A stretch of DNA of 64,000 nt from Sediminicola luteus (GTDB lineage: Bacteria > Bacteroidota > Bacteroidia > Flavobacteriales > Flavobacteriaceae), in the NCBI RefSeq assembly GCF_002514735.1, contig NZ_KZ300476.1, positions 310,001-374,000 of the forward strand, given 5' to 3'. Within the stretch, counting starts at the first letter, position 1, and the number at the start of each line of letters is the position of its first letter. Below, one piece after another: positions 9,190 to 16,959 of the stretch. Both the position numbers and the translations under genes were made by a program. The notes under the pieces were generated by a model, which did not search any database, had not been told where the DNA came from, and saw only the letters and a program-made list of their open reading frames with translations.

Positions 9190-9495
9190 TTAATAATTGT
9201 CCTTTGCTTGTCTTTCGGTGCTTTGTTGGGTATCAAAAACAGTTAGGATATGTATTTTACCTTCTACCTCTTTATACAGTATTTTATAGTGGCGCACCAG
9301 CATTCTCCTGTATTCCGGTTGAATCTCATCCACTTCGTACTGTTCGGCAAATACAATGGAGCCGGTGGTTTTTAAAATATCGAGCCTTACATTTCTTGCG
9401 CCTTGTGGGGATTTAAGTTCGTCTCTAATATAATCGTGGATAGATTTTAACTGAGCTATGGCCCTATTCGACCAGATAACCTTTAACCCTGCCAC
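9190..9495 (-). CDS. RelE/ParE-family toxin
   Basis: The 101-residue product follows the ParE/RelE pattern: VIWSNRAIAQLKSIHDYIRDEL at the start, an internal helix with ARNVRLDILKTTGSIV, then EYRRMLVRHYKILYKEVEGKIHILTVFD. Such toxins either poison gyrase or cleave mRNA at the ribosome; the sequence alone does not decide which. It begins with GTG directly behind the antitoxin stop codon. Both genes are intact. Confidence 0.88.
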   Translation of the reverse strand: MAGLKVIWSNRAIAQLKSIHDYIRDELKSPQGARNVRLDILKTTGSIVFAEQYEVDEIQPEYRRMLVRHYKILYKEVEGKIHILTVFDTQQSTERQAKDNY

Positions 9496-9732
9496 TTACC
9501 AGTTTTCGGATTCTTTTTCCAAATCTTCCTGTGTGATAAATTCACCCCTTGCTATTTGGGCTTCGGATTCCAAAAGTTCTTTTTTATAGGCCGATTTTGT
9601 CAAGGGCCTACCATCTACGGTATAGGCCACGATATCTTTTTCAAAAACCTCTTTTATCTGCTGCAGCACCGACATTTTTTGGGTCTGAAGCAATAATTGC
9701 ATCAATTCCAATTTTGTAGTCTCAATATTCAT
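9496..9732 (-). CDS. antitoxin of the RelE/ParE pair
   Basis: The 78-residue acidic protein has an N-terminal helical stretch (TTKLELMQLLLQTQK) and a C-terminal half ending EFITQEDLEKESENW, the usual form of short antitoxins paired with RelE/ParE toxins in Bacteroidota. The C-terminal segment would be the toxin-wrapping part. It is promoter-proximal and abuts the toxin gene, as expected when the antitoxin represses its own operon. Confidence 0.8.
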   Translation of the reverse strand: MNIETTKLELMQLLLQTQKMSVLQQIKEVFEKDIVAYTVDGRPLTKSAYKKELLESEAQIARGEFITQEDLEKESENW

Positions 9733-9868
9733 AATACTGGCATTAGATTCATAACAAAGATAATTTATGTTGGTTTGATTCCAAATTCAACCCCTAGAGT
9801 GGTATTTATGGATATCACATTTTTGAACCCTACAACTCGCTAAACAGCTAAGTAATATAATAACTAAA

Positions 9869-10399
9869 CTAGAGCGCACATCGAATTGTCACGACTGGGC
9901 TATCATTTTCATAACTTCTGGAGTATGAAAACACCCTATAACACCCATTAACTTTGGAGGAATTGAACATTCTTTTTCTCTTATAAATAAATTCATTTCT
10001 TCTCTCAGTATCTTTTTCCTCTAAAAAATCCATCAAGAAATAATAGTATTCCATATCCTTACCTATCTCAAGTTCTATCCGATAATAAACCAATTCTTTC
10101 GTTTCATTATTAAATGCCAATCTTCCTTTTAAATTTACAGTCCGCAAACCATCAATTTTAATCTCCTTTTTTACATTATAAAAGCATCTATCATACTCGA
10201 CATGAGATAAAGATTCACTTGAATCATATTCCCTTTCATCAAATTTATTTAACGCACTTTCTATTTCTTCATAAGCTTTAATATCAAAACCAAGTATTGG
10301 TTTAAGATAGATTTCACAATCCCTATCTCCTATATTTTCAACTCTTTCTTGACAAAAAGAAATCTTACAGACTATTAAGGTGACAAAAAATAATCGCAT
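9869..10399 (-). CDS. secreted protein of unknown function (AT-rich)
   Basis: The product is 176 residues with a short signal peptide (MRLFFVTLIVCKISFCQ). The mature part is charged and rich in Tyr, with a repeated pattern of beta-like strands and several Cys residues that could form disulfides. I do not recognise a family. Its base composition is clearly more AT-rich than the flanking housekeeping genes, as are the remnant directly upstream (10403-10528) and the broken lipoprotein gene, so the stretch looks acquired. Confidence 0.6.
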   Translation of the reverse strand: MRLFFVTLIVCKISFCQERVENIGDRDCEIYLKPILGFDIKAYEEIESALNKFDEREYDSSESLSHVEYDRCFYNVKKEIKIDGLRTVNLKGRLAFNNETKELVYYRIELEIGKDMEYYYFLMDFLEEKDTERRNEFIYKRKRMFNSSKVNGCYRVFSYSRSYENDSPVVTIRCAL

Positions 10400-10402
10400 T
10401 TG

Positions 10403-10528
10403 TTAATTATTAGAATCTTCAGTATTTATAGGTAAGTATATCGCATGAACCTCAAACCTATTCCCTTCTAAATCATCGCATAAAATATACTACCGTACGA
10501 TTTTATCGTGTGTTACTACCAAAGCAAG
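10403..10528 (-). pseudogene. possible C-terminal gene remnant with in-frame stop
   Basis: On the minus strand an open stretch reads ALVVTHDKIVR, then TAG at 10490-10492, then YILCDDLEGNRFEVHAIYLP and a few more residues to a stop at 10403-10405. The peptide looks like real coding sequence with one nonsense mutation, but there is no start codon or upstream domain. It ends four bases before the ATG of the secreted orphan. The family is not recognised. Confidence 0.3.
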
Positions 10529-10620
10529 CTATACTTCTTGCCAATCAAAACTTGAGAACAACAAAACTTCAACAAAAAAACCTTTTTCTCATACGTATCA
10601 TCCATGCCAGTTCTAATAAA

Positions 10621-11028
10621 CTACAGTCGGATTTCCCCATTTATCCTTTTGAATTGCATTTCCCCCTTATCTGATTTCAACTTCATTATCATACTGCCAC
10701 TACCCTCTGATATGTTAATTTTGAATATCCCATTTAAGTTTTTCAATCCAGACTCAAACTTTATAGAATCCAAACTAGAATTCAACTCAAATCTAGCCTC
10801 GATTACTTTTTTATCATCATCAAGAAAAACCAACATTTGATTATCTTCCGTAAACTTGGCTAGTTTGGAAAAATAAACTAGTTCATTTTCATAATAACCA
10901 ACGAAATCTTGCCCATTAACATAAAGTTACTCCGCATTCCAATTCCCATAAATTGGGTGTTTACTTTTTTCTTCGGCACAAGAAATAAAAAGCAACAAAC
11001 AAAGAATTAACCGCCATTGTTTCAGCAT
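10621..11028 (-). pseudogene. lipoprotein gene interrupted by an in-frame TAA
   Basis: From an ATG at 11028 the minus strand encodes a lipoprotein signal peptide (MLKQWRLILCLLLFISC, Cys at residue 17) followed by HPIYGNWNAE, the start of a small lipocalin-like domain. Codon 34 (10927-10929) is TAA, after which the same frame continues for about 100 residues (LYVNGQDFVGYY and onward) to the stop at 10621. The lower part can be read from a Met at 10836 but would then lack its signal. Either a recent nonsense mutation or a base-call error explains this; the gene is AT-rich like its neighbours. Confidence 0.75.
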
Positions 11029-11184
11029 AAATTATTTTTTTTAGAATCTTTTAATACTGACAGCAAGCAACCTTTAACGGTTCCATTCCCTAAATCAATA
11101 TCTTGCTATTATCAGAACTTCTCCTCTCTTCAATTATAGCCTTTTCCAATTTATTTTGCATAAAAAACGCAAAACCATCCTACC

Positions 11185-12180
11185 TTAATACTGCTGTACA
11201 AGCTTAGCAAAGACCTCGCCGGAATCACCTACCATTTTAAAGGTGGCCGTTCGCTTGGTAAAATCGAAACTAACGGTGCCGAAACTTTTTTGGTTTACGA
11301 CCTCCCCTACCCGATGCGGATTTTCCTCTGAAGAGAATTCTTCGTAAACATGGGTGAGTCCGCTACTGGTAAAATCGACCAATGGGTAATCTAGACCGGC
11401 GACCTCGATTCGGGAGAATTCGGAAATATGACGGTCGCCCGACAATACCATTACCCCTTTGGCCCCCGAATTCCGAATAACATCTTGTAGTTTTTGCACT
11501 TCGTGGGGAAAATTGCCCCAACTCTCAAAGCCATGCAAGCCGGATAAATATTGAACACTACTTACTAGCACGTTAAAATCGGCCTTGGAAGCCTTTAACT
11601 CCTCTTCCAACCATTGCCATTGGGCGTCACCCAGCATAGAGCCTTTGCCATCGGTATTGGGTTTGTATCGTTTTTTGGTCTCGGTATCCTTGGTCAGCGC
11701 CGTTCTAAAATAGCGGGTATCCAACACCAAAATCTTAACGCTATGTTCGCCAATTTGATAGTTATAACTGGCATACACGCCTTCGCGCTTCCGGCGTGGA
11801 CTATCTTTGGGTACATCTAAAAAATCGAGGAACTCTTTTTGACTTTCACGCCGCATTTCGAATTCTTCCCCACCATCGTTAAGTCCGTAATCGTGATCAT
11901 CCCAAGTACCGATTACATCCATGGCCTTTTTCACCTTTTTGTAGCCTTTTACCCGGTCTTGTTTGCGGTAGAATTTTCGTAACAAACGCATATTGTCGGT
12001 ATCGGCATACACCACATCGCCACCCCATATCCATACTTGGGCACCACTGGCTACAACATCGTCCCAAAGCAGATTTTCCACTTCACTCTTATTACAAGAG
12101 CCGAAGGCCAAGGTAAATTGATTCTGGGCCTGGGCAACACCTATGTGCAACATCAAAAAAACAAGTAGTTTTTTCATCAT
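11185..12180 (-). CDS. PhoD-like alkaline phosphatase family protein
   Basis: This 331-residue secreted enzyme (signal peptide about residues 1-18) shows the PhoD-type metallophosphatase motifs in order: FGSCNKSE, WIWGGDVVYAD, GTWDDHDYGLNDGG, LVLDTRYFR, QWLEEELKAS and LSGDRHISEF. The Asp, Asn and His residues in these motifs bind the catalytic metals. Family members hydrolyse phosphodiesters and phosphomonoesters outside the cytoplasm, often for phosphate supply. No Tat signal is evident. It stands alone between the accessory patch and the DHH gene. Confidence 0.92.
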   Translation of the reverse strand: MMKKLLVFLMLHIGVAQAQNQFTLAFGSCNKSEVENLLWDDVVASGAQVWIWGGDVVYADTDNMRLLRKFYRKQDRVKGYKKVKKAMDVIGTWDDHDYGLNDGGEEFEMRRESQKEFLDFLDVPKDSPRRKREGVYASYNYQIGEHSVKILVLDTRYFRTALTKDTETKKRYKPNTDGKGSMLGDAQWQWLEEELKASKADFNVLVSSVQYLSGLHGFESWGNFPHEVQKLQDVIRNSGAKGVMVLSGDRHISEFSRIEVAGLDYPLVDFTSSGLTHVYEEFSSEENPHRVGEVVNQKSFGTVSFDFTKRTATFKMVGDSGEVFAKLVQQY

Positions 12181-12437
12181 TTTCTATGTTTCTTAATTTC
12201 TTCTTCGCGCGTTTCAACAAAAAGCCCATGATTGGGGCGTATCACGCAAAATTATACAATTACCGCTTGGGATTCCCATAAACACCCATATTCTTCAAGG
12301 GAAATAAACACAATGTAGTTTTGGCATTCGCCCTGGGTTCCCGCTTCTCCACTGGAGCATACCACTGTAAACAAGCACAACACCCATTAGGCCTTCTAGA
12401 AGGTGAATTTTTAAATCTTGATTATCAAGTAAAACTT

Positions 12438-12445
12438 TATCTTTG
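12438..12445 (+). promoter_or_regulatory. Bacteroidota -7 box before the DHH gene
   Basis: TATCTTTG fits the Bacteroidota -7 consensus TAnnTTTG, with CTTG 17 bases upstream at 12417-12420 as a -33 candidate. It ends only five bases before the ATG at 12451, so the transcript would start at or next to the start codon. Confidence 0.45.
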
Positions 12446-12450
12446 TCGCC

Positions 12451-13467
12451 ATGACTAAAGCCGACATTGCTTCACTTTCGGAATTACTGGCCGACCCCAA
12501 GAAAATTTTAATCATCCCACATAAGAATCCGGATGGCGACGCCATGGGTTCTACCTTGGCCCTTTGCCATTATTTAAGAGGCCAAGGCCACAAGGCCCGG
12601 GTGATGGCCCCGAACGAATATCCCAAATTCCTAAAATGGTTACCGGGTAACGATCAGGTTTTGGTGTACGACCGTAATCCGGAAGCGGGCAACCGCTATA
12701 TTCGCGAGGCTGCGGTCATATTCACCTTGGATTTTAACGATTTGGATCGGGCGCATACCATGAGCCCCATGCTTAAGGAAGCCACGGGCACTTTCGTGAT
12801 GGTCGACCATCACGAAGAACCCAAAGACTATGCCCAGATTACCTTTTCGGACCCCAAAAAGGGCTCTACTTGCGAAATGGTCTACGATTTGATCTGTGCC
12901 TTGGGCGGACAAGCCCGAATCACTAGCGATATGGCCCAGTGTTTGTATACGGGCATTATGACCGACTCGGGTTCGTTCCGTTTTCCAAGTACTACCGGAA
13001 CCACCCATAGGATCGTAGCCGACCTTATAGACCGCGGGGCCGATAACAGCGCCATTCACCAACGTATTTACGATACCAACAACCCTAGTCGTTTACAGCT
13101 TTTGGGTAAGGCCTTGAACAATATGGTCATTCTACCCGAATTCCGTACGGCATACATCACTTTAAGCCAAGAAGAACTAGACAGTGCCAACTATAAAAAA
13201 GGCGATACCGAAGGTTTTGTAAATTATGGTTTAAGTCTAAAGAATATCATCTTCGCCGTCATTTTCATTGAAAATACCGAGGAAGGCATCATCAAAATCT
13301 CTTTCCGTTCACAGGGCGATTTTGAGGTAAACCAATTCTCTAAACACCATTTTAGTGGTGGCGGACATATGAATGCGGCCGGGGGCCGGAGTTCGGCCTC
13401 ACTGGAAGATACGGTAAGCCGATTTTTAGACCTCTTGCCCCAATACCAAGATAAATTGAACGCCTAA
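12451..13467 (+). CDS. DHH/DHHA1 phosphoesterase (NrnA-like)
   Basis: The 338-residue protein has the DHH-family motifs: HKNPDGDAMGS near the start, LDFND, VMVDHHEEP (the DHH signature), GIMTDSGSFRF, and the C-terminal DHHA1 motif SGGGHMNAAGG. NrnA-type enzymes degrade short RNA oligonucleotides and, in some species, 3'-phosphoadenosine 5'-phosphate or cyclic dinucleotide products using Mn2+. Its stop overlaps the ATG of gldI by one base, so it leads a probable motility/PPIase operon. Confidence 0.93.
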   Translation: MTKADIASLSELLADPKKILIIPHKNPDGDAMGSTLALCHYLRGQGHKARVMAPNEYPKFLKWLPGNDQVLVYDRNPEAGNRYIREAAVIFTLDFNDLDRAHTMSPMLKEATGTFVMVDHHEEPKDYAQITFSDPKKGSTCEMVYDLICALGGQARITSDMAQCLYTGIMTDSGSFRFPSTTGTTHRIVADLIDRGADNSAIHQRIYDTNNPSRLQLLGKALNNMVILPEFRTAYITLSQEELDSANYKKGDTEGFVNYGLSLKNIIFAVIFIENTEEGIIKISFRSQGDFEVNQFSKHHFSGGGHMNAAGGRSSASLEDTVSRFLDLLPQYQDKLNA

Positions 13468-14024
13468 TGAAACAAGCATTACTTACCTTGTTGTTGGTCG
13501 TCTTCCTGGTTGCCTGTGGAGGTCCGGAAGCCCGAAGGCCCGTACAGGCCAAAACGGCCAGCTTTATGAAGGAAAGCATCGATAGGAACAAAGCCTTGCT
13601 TCAAAGTGAGGAAGCCGCCATAAAGGCATTGATCGCCCAAGACTCGGCTAACACTTATTTGGGTACCGCAAACGGACTCTGGTACAAATACGAAGAGAAA
13701 GCCACCGGAGCAGGTTACAAACCCCAAGCCGGGGACGAAGTTCAACTCTCCTACAATCTGATTTCTTTGTCGCGGGACACCATTTATCGTATGACCGACG
13801 TGGGTGTTATCGACTATAAGGTGGACAAACAAGAGAACCTGCCGCCAGGATTACGGGCAGCGGTAAAACTTTTACAACAAGGCGAAACCGCCACCTTTAT
13901 GATTCCGTCGGCCATGGGCTATGGGTATCATGGCGACAATAAGGACATAGGCCCTAACGTTCCGCTTATGAGCACCATACATATCGTAAACATTACCAAA
14001 GACACTATAACAACAAACCCCTAA
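13467..14024 (+). CDS. gldI: gliding motility lipoprotein GldI, FKBP-type PPIase
   Basis: The 185-residue lipoprotein (lipobox FLVAC, Cys at residue 17) carries an N-terminal linker and one FKBP-type peptidyl-prolyl isomerase domain (about residues 80-180, with LPPGLRAAVKLLQQGETATF and PSAMGYGYHG). In Flavobacterium johnsoniae, GldI is required for gliding and is thought to fold envelope components of the gliding/T9SS machinery. Length and N-terminal pattern match that subgroup. It is coupled to the DHH gene and followed by a larger PPIase lipoprotein. Confidence 0.9.
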   Translation: MKQALLTLLLVVFLVACGGPEARRPVQAKTASFMKESIDRNKALLQSEEAAIKALIAQDSANTYLGTANGLWYKYEEKATGAGYKPQAGDEVQLSYNLISLSRDTIYRMTDVGVIDYKVDKQENLPPGLRAAVKLLQQGETATFMIPSAMGYGYHGDNKDIGPNVPLMSTIHIVNITKDTITTNP

Positions 14025-14102
14025 TATAAAATTGACCCGGAAGCCTTTGAAACAATGAGCAATCAGGTCGAGACAACAATTAAAAACCTAATATTTGAAT
14101 AG

Positions 14103-15212
14103 ATGAAAAAGATATCTTTTCTTTTTTTGGCCGGCCTTTTGATCTTGGCGGGTTGCAAAGCCGGTAAATATGCCGATTTGGAAGACGGCGTCTATGCCGA
14201 CATTCAGACCACACGTGGCGACATTGTGGTTAAACTGGAATACGAGAAAACCCCGGTAACCGTGGCCAACTTCGTGTCTTTGGCCGAAGGGAACAATCCT
14301 TTTGTTTCCGACTCTTTGAAAGGCAAGAAGTTTTACGACGGCATTATCTTTCACCGTGTTATCAAAGATTTTATGATCCAAGGGGGCGACCCAACCGGAA
14401 CCGGACGTGGTAACCCCGGCTATAAATTTATAGACGAACCCCACGATTCGCTTACCCACCACAAACCAGGTATCTTGTCCATGGCCAATTCGGGCCCTAA
14501 GACCAACGGTTGTCAGTTCTTTATCACCCACAAACCCACCCCTCACTTAAACGGTAGACATACCGTTTTTGGTGAGGTAGTCGTAGGTTTGGATGTGGTA
14601 GATAGTATTGCCAATGTAAAAACCGCCGTTGCCGACCGTCCGGAAGTTGACGTGGTAATGAACAAAGTAGAGATTATCCGTAACGGAAAGGCGGCCAAGA
14701 AATATGATGCCGTAGCCATAATGACGGATTATTTCGCCAAGGAAGAAGAGTTGGAAAAAGAAAGGGCCGCCAAAAAAGCCGCCTTTACCGCTGAAGTTGA
14801 AAAACAAAGGGAAACTGCCGAATTGCTACCTTCCGGACTGTATGTTGTTACCTTAAAAGAAGGAAATGGTGAGAAACCAGCCTTGGGTACCCAAGCCGAT
14901 GTACATTATGCCGGGTATTTGATCGACGGTACCTTGATCGACACCAGTGTTGAGGATGTGGCCCGTCAGTCGGAGAACTTTACCAACATACAAAGAATGC
15001 ACCGTGGTCAGTTTACGCCAATGCGTGCCACCTTCTCTCCAGATTTCGGTTTGATCGCCGGATTCAAGGAAGGGATGTTGAACATGACCTACGGAGAAAA
15101 AGTACGATTGATCATTCCACCGCATTTAGGATACGGCCCAAGTGGCAGTGGCCCGATCCCACCAAATGCCGAGTTGGTATTCGATTTGGAGTTGTTGCCC
15201 AAGTCGGAATAG
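14103..15212 (+). CDS. cyclophilin-FKBP fusion PPIase lipoprotein
   Basis: The 369-residue protein begins with a lipoprotein signal (lipobox ILAGC). Residues of about 30-190 form a cyclophilin domain (FYDGIIFHRVIKDFMIQGGD, then SMANSGPKTNGCQFFI), a coiled segment rich in Lys, Glu and Ala follows (about 210-240), and the last 130 residues are an FKBP domain ending GYGPSGSGPIPPNAEL. Two unrelated prolyl-isomerase folds in one envelope protein point to a folding role for exported proteins. It lies 78 bases behind gldI and is followed by a strong terminator. Confidence 0.93.
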   Translation: MKKISFLFLAGLLILAGCKAGKYADLEDGVYADIQTTRGDIVVKLEYEKTPVTVANFVSLAEGNNPFVSDSLKGKKFYDGIIFHRVIKDFMIQGGDPTGTGRGNPGYKFIDEPHDSLTHHKPGILSMANSGPKTNGCQFFITHKPTPHLNGRHTVFGEVVVGLDVVDSIANVKTAVADRPEVDVVMNKVEIIRNGKAAKKYDAVAIMTDYFAKEEELEKERAAKKAAFTAEVEKQRETAELLPSGLYVVTLKEGNGEKPALGTQADVHYAGYLIDGTLIDTSVEDVARQSENFTNIQRMHRGQFTPMRATFSPDFGLIAGFKEGMLNMTYGEKVRLIIPPHLGYGPSGSGPIPPNAELVFDLELLPKSE

Positions 15213-15228
15213 ATAGAAGATAACAAAT

Positions 15229-15269
15229 CAAAAGCGCCGATCGAAACCTTATCGAACGGCGCTTTTTTA
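15229..15269 (+). terminator. terminator after the PPIase operon
   Basis: AGCGCCG and CGGCGCT arms (15233-15239 and 15257-15263) are followed by TTTTTT. It lies about 20 bases past the PPIase stop. Confidence 0.85.
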
Positions 15270-15292
15270 TTGTAATTACTAGATTAGGGTGT

Positions 15293-15372
15293 ATCCCCTC
15301 ACCCTCCCGAAATGCTTCGGGACAGGCCAACCTCGCTCCTCCCGCCATTCCGCGGGACAGGCATGGGAGAAG
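15293..15372. repeat. paired GC-rich REP-like hairpins
   Basis: Two short palindromes sit about 45 bases apart: CCCGAAATGCTTCGGG followed by ACAGGC, and CCCGCCATTCCGCGGG followed by ACAGGC. Each has a 5-6 bp stem and the shared tail, and both are GC-rich compared with neighbouring intergenic sequence. This resembles the REP-type elements scattered in flavobacterial intergenic DNA. Confidence 0.55.
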
Positions 15373-15404
15373 GTAGCAATTGAAAATCATTTTTTGTATT
15401 CAGA

Positions 15405-16859
15405 CTATGCTTTCGGGCTATGTTGTAGTACATCTAGCAGAAGACGCCAGAACTTTTGCACAGAGGGTATGTTCACTTGTTCGTCTGGCGAATGGGCCCC
15501 CGTTATGGTCGGGCCAAAACTGACCATATCCATATCGGGATAATGGGTTCCCAAAATACCACACTCCAATCCGGCATGGCAGGCTACCACCCTCGGCTTT
15601 TCATGAAACAGGGCCTCATAGCGCCCCGCCAATACCTTTACGACCTCTGAATTGGGATTGGGTTCCCAACCAGGATAGGCGCCCGAAAGGCTGACCGTAT
15701 ACCCGCCTAATTCGCACACCGCCCGTAGGCCCGAAGCCAAATCGGCCTTGGCACTTTCCACCGAGGAGCGGGTAAGGCAAGCCAATTGTATAGCCCCGTC
15801 AGAAACCAACACCCGAGCCAAATTGTTCGAGGTCTCTACCAAGCCAGCTACTTGGGCACTCATAGCGAACACCCCATTATGCAGGCCCGAAACCACTTGA
15901 ATCAAGCGTTCTTGATCCGATGCCCCCATTACTTCTCCTTCCAGCACAACCGATTCCAACCTAATTTCGAGATTAGGTTCGGTAACCGACAACTCCTTCT
16001 TAATTTGTCCGCCTAAAGTGGAAACGGCTTCATTCAATTGCGCCTGATTTTCGGGCAGGGCCAAAAACCAAGCCTTGCTTTCTCGCGGAATGGCATTGCG
16101 GAGTCCGCCACCATCTATTTTTTGCAATTGCATATCGGAACTAAGGGCACGTAACAATCGGTTCATAATCTTATTAGCATTGCCCAGCCCTTTATCGATA
16201 TCCATACCGCTATGTCCACCATTGAGTCCTTTTACGGAAAGCAAAAAACCTTGGCTTCCGGCTTTTGGGGACACCAAATCGTAAGAACCCGTTGCGGTAA
16301 CATCTACCCCACCGGCACAGCCTATATCGATTTCATCGTCTTCCTCCGTATCTAAATTCAATAGCACTTGACCTTTTAAAATTCCTCCTTGGAGACCCAA
16401 GGCACCCGTCATGCCGGTTTCCTCATCTATAGTAAACAAGGCCTCTAAAGGCGGATGCGCAATATCGGTACTGGACAACAACGCCATAATGGCGGCGACC
16501 CCAATACCATTATCGGCCCCTAGTGTCGTGCCCTCGGCCTGTACCCAATCGCCATCGATACGCATACGTATCCCTTCGGTATCGAAATCAAAAACGGTAT
16601 CGGCACTTTTTTGGTGCACCATATCCAAATGCGACTGTAGGGTTACCATGGCCCGGTCTTCCATTCCCGGACTAGCCGGCTTACGGATAATCACATTATC
16701 TACGGAATCGGTAAAGGTCTCCAGTCCCAAATGCTCCCCAAAGGCCACCATAAAAGCGATCACCCGCTCTTCCTTTTTAGAAGCCCGAGGAATGGCATTT
16801 AAATCACAAAAATGGTTCCATAAGGCTTGGGGCTCCAAGGCGCGAATATCAGTGTGCAT
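15405..16859 (-). CDS. pepD: aminoacyl-histidine dipeptidase PepD (M20 family)
   Basis: The 484-residue enzyme is a di-zinc peptidase that cleaves Xaa-His dipeptides such as carnosine. Visible are the metal and catalytic motifs TLQSHLDMVHQK (about residues 73-84), TLGADNGIGVAA, TIDEETGMTGALGL and the central LNGGHSGMDIDKG, plus the C-terminal VACHAGLECGIL. The length is typical for the M20C group, which has an inserted dimerisation domain. It is a single gene on the minus strand, convergent with the PPIase operon. Confidence 0.95.
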   Translation of the reverse strand: MHTDIRALEPQALWNHFCDLNAIPRASKKEERVIAFMVAFGEHLGLETFTDSVDNVIIRKPASPGMEDRAMVTLQSHLDMVHQKSADTVFDFDTEGIRMRIDGDWVQAEGTTLGADNGIGVAAIMALLSSTDIAHPPLEALFTIDEETGMTGALGLQGGILKGQVLLNLDTEEDDEIDIGCAGGVDVTATGSYDLVSPKAGSQGFLLSVKGLNGGHSGMDIDKGLGNANKIMNRLLRALSSDMQLQKIDGGGLRNAIPRESKAWFLALPENQAQLNEAVSTLGGQIKKELSVTEPNLEIRLESVVLEGEVMGASDQERLIQVVSGLHNGVFAMSAQVAGLVETSNNLARVLVSDGAIQLACLTRSSVESAKADLASGLRAVCELGGYTVSLSGAYPGWEPNPNSEVVKVLAGRYEALFHEKPRVVACHAGLECGILGTHYPDMDMVSFGPTITGAHSPDEQVNIPSVQKFWRLLLDVLQHSPKA

Positions 16860-16944
16860 AGTCTCAAAATTTATGTAAAAATACGGAAAGCCTATCAGCT
16901 GTCAATTTATCATTTCCCTAAGCTTTTCCATAGGTTTTAATCGC

Positions 16945-16952
16945 TACATTTG
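16945..16952 (+). promoter_or_regulatory. Bacteroidota -7 box before the DUF3810 gene
   Basis: TACATTTG is a perfect TAnnTTTG, seven bases before the ATG at 16960. No clear -33 TTTG partner is visible. Confidence 0.4.
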
Positions 16953-16959
16953 AAGCCAT

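Noticed and set aside
11022-11160. Short minus-strand frame reading DLGNGTVKGCLLSVLKDSKK just before the broken lipoprotein gene
   Set aside because: Only 27 residues between stops, no start codon in that frame and no recognised homology; it may be a remnant but the evidence is too weak.
14088-14546. 152-residue minus-strand frame over the PPIase gene
   Set aside because: Shadow of the cyclophilin domain; no family match and unusual residue content.
16411-16878. 155-residue plus-strand frame
   Set aside because: Antisense to pepD and rich in Ser and Ile, as expected from the opposite strand.
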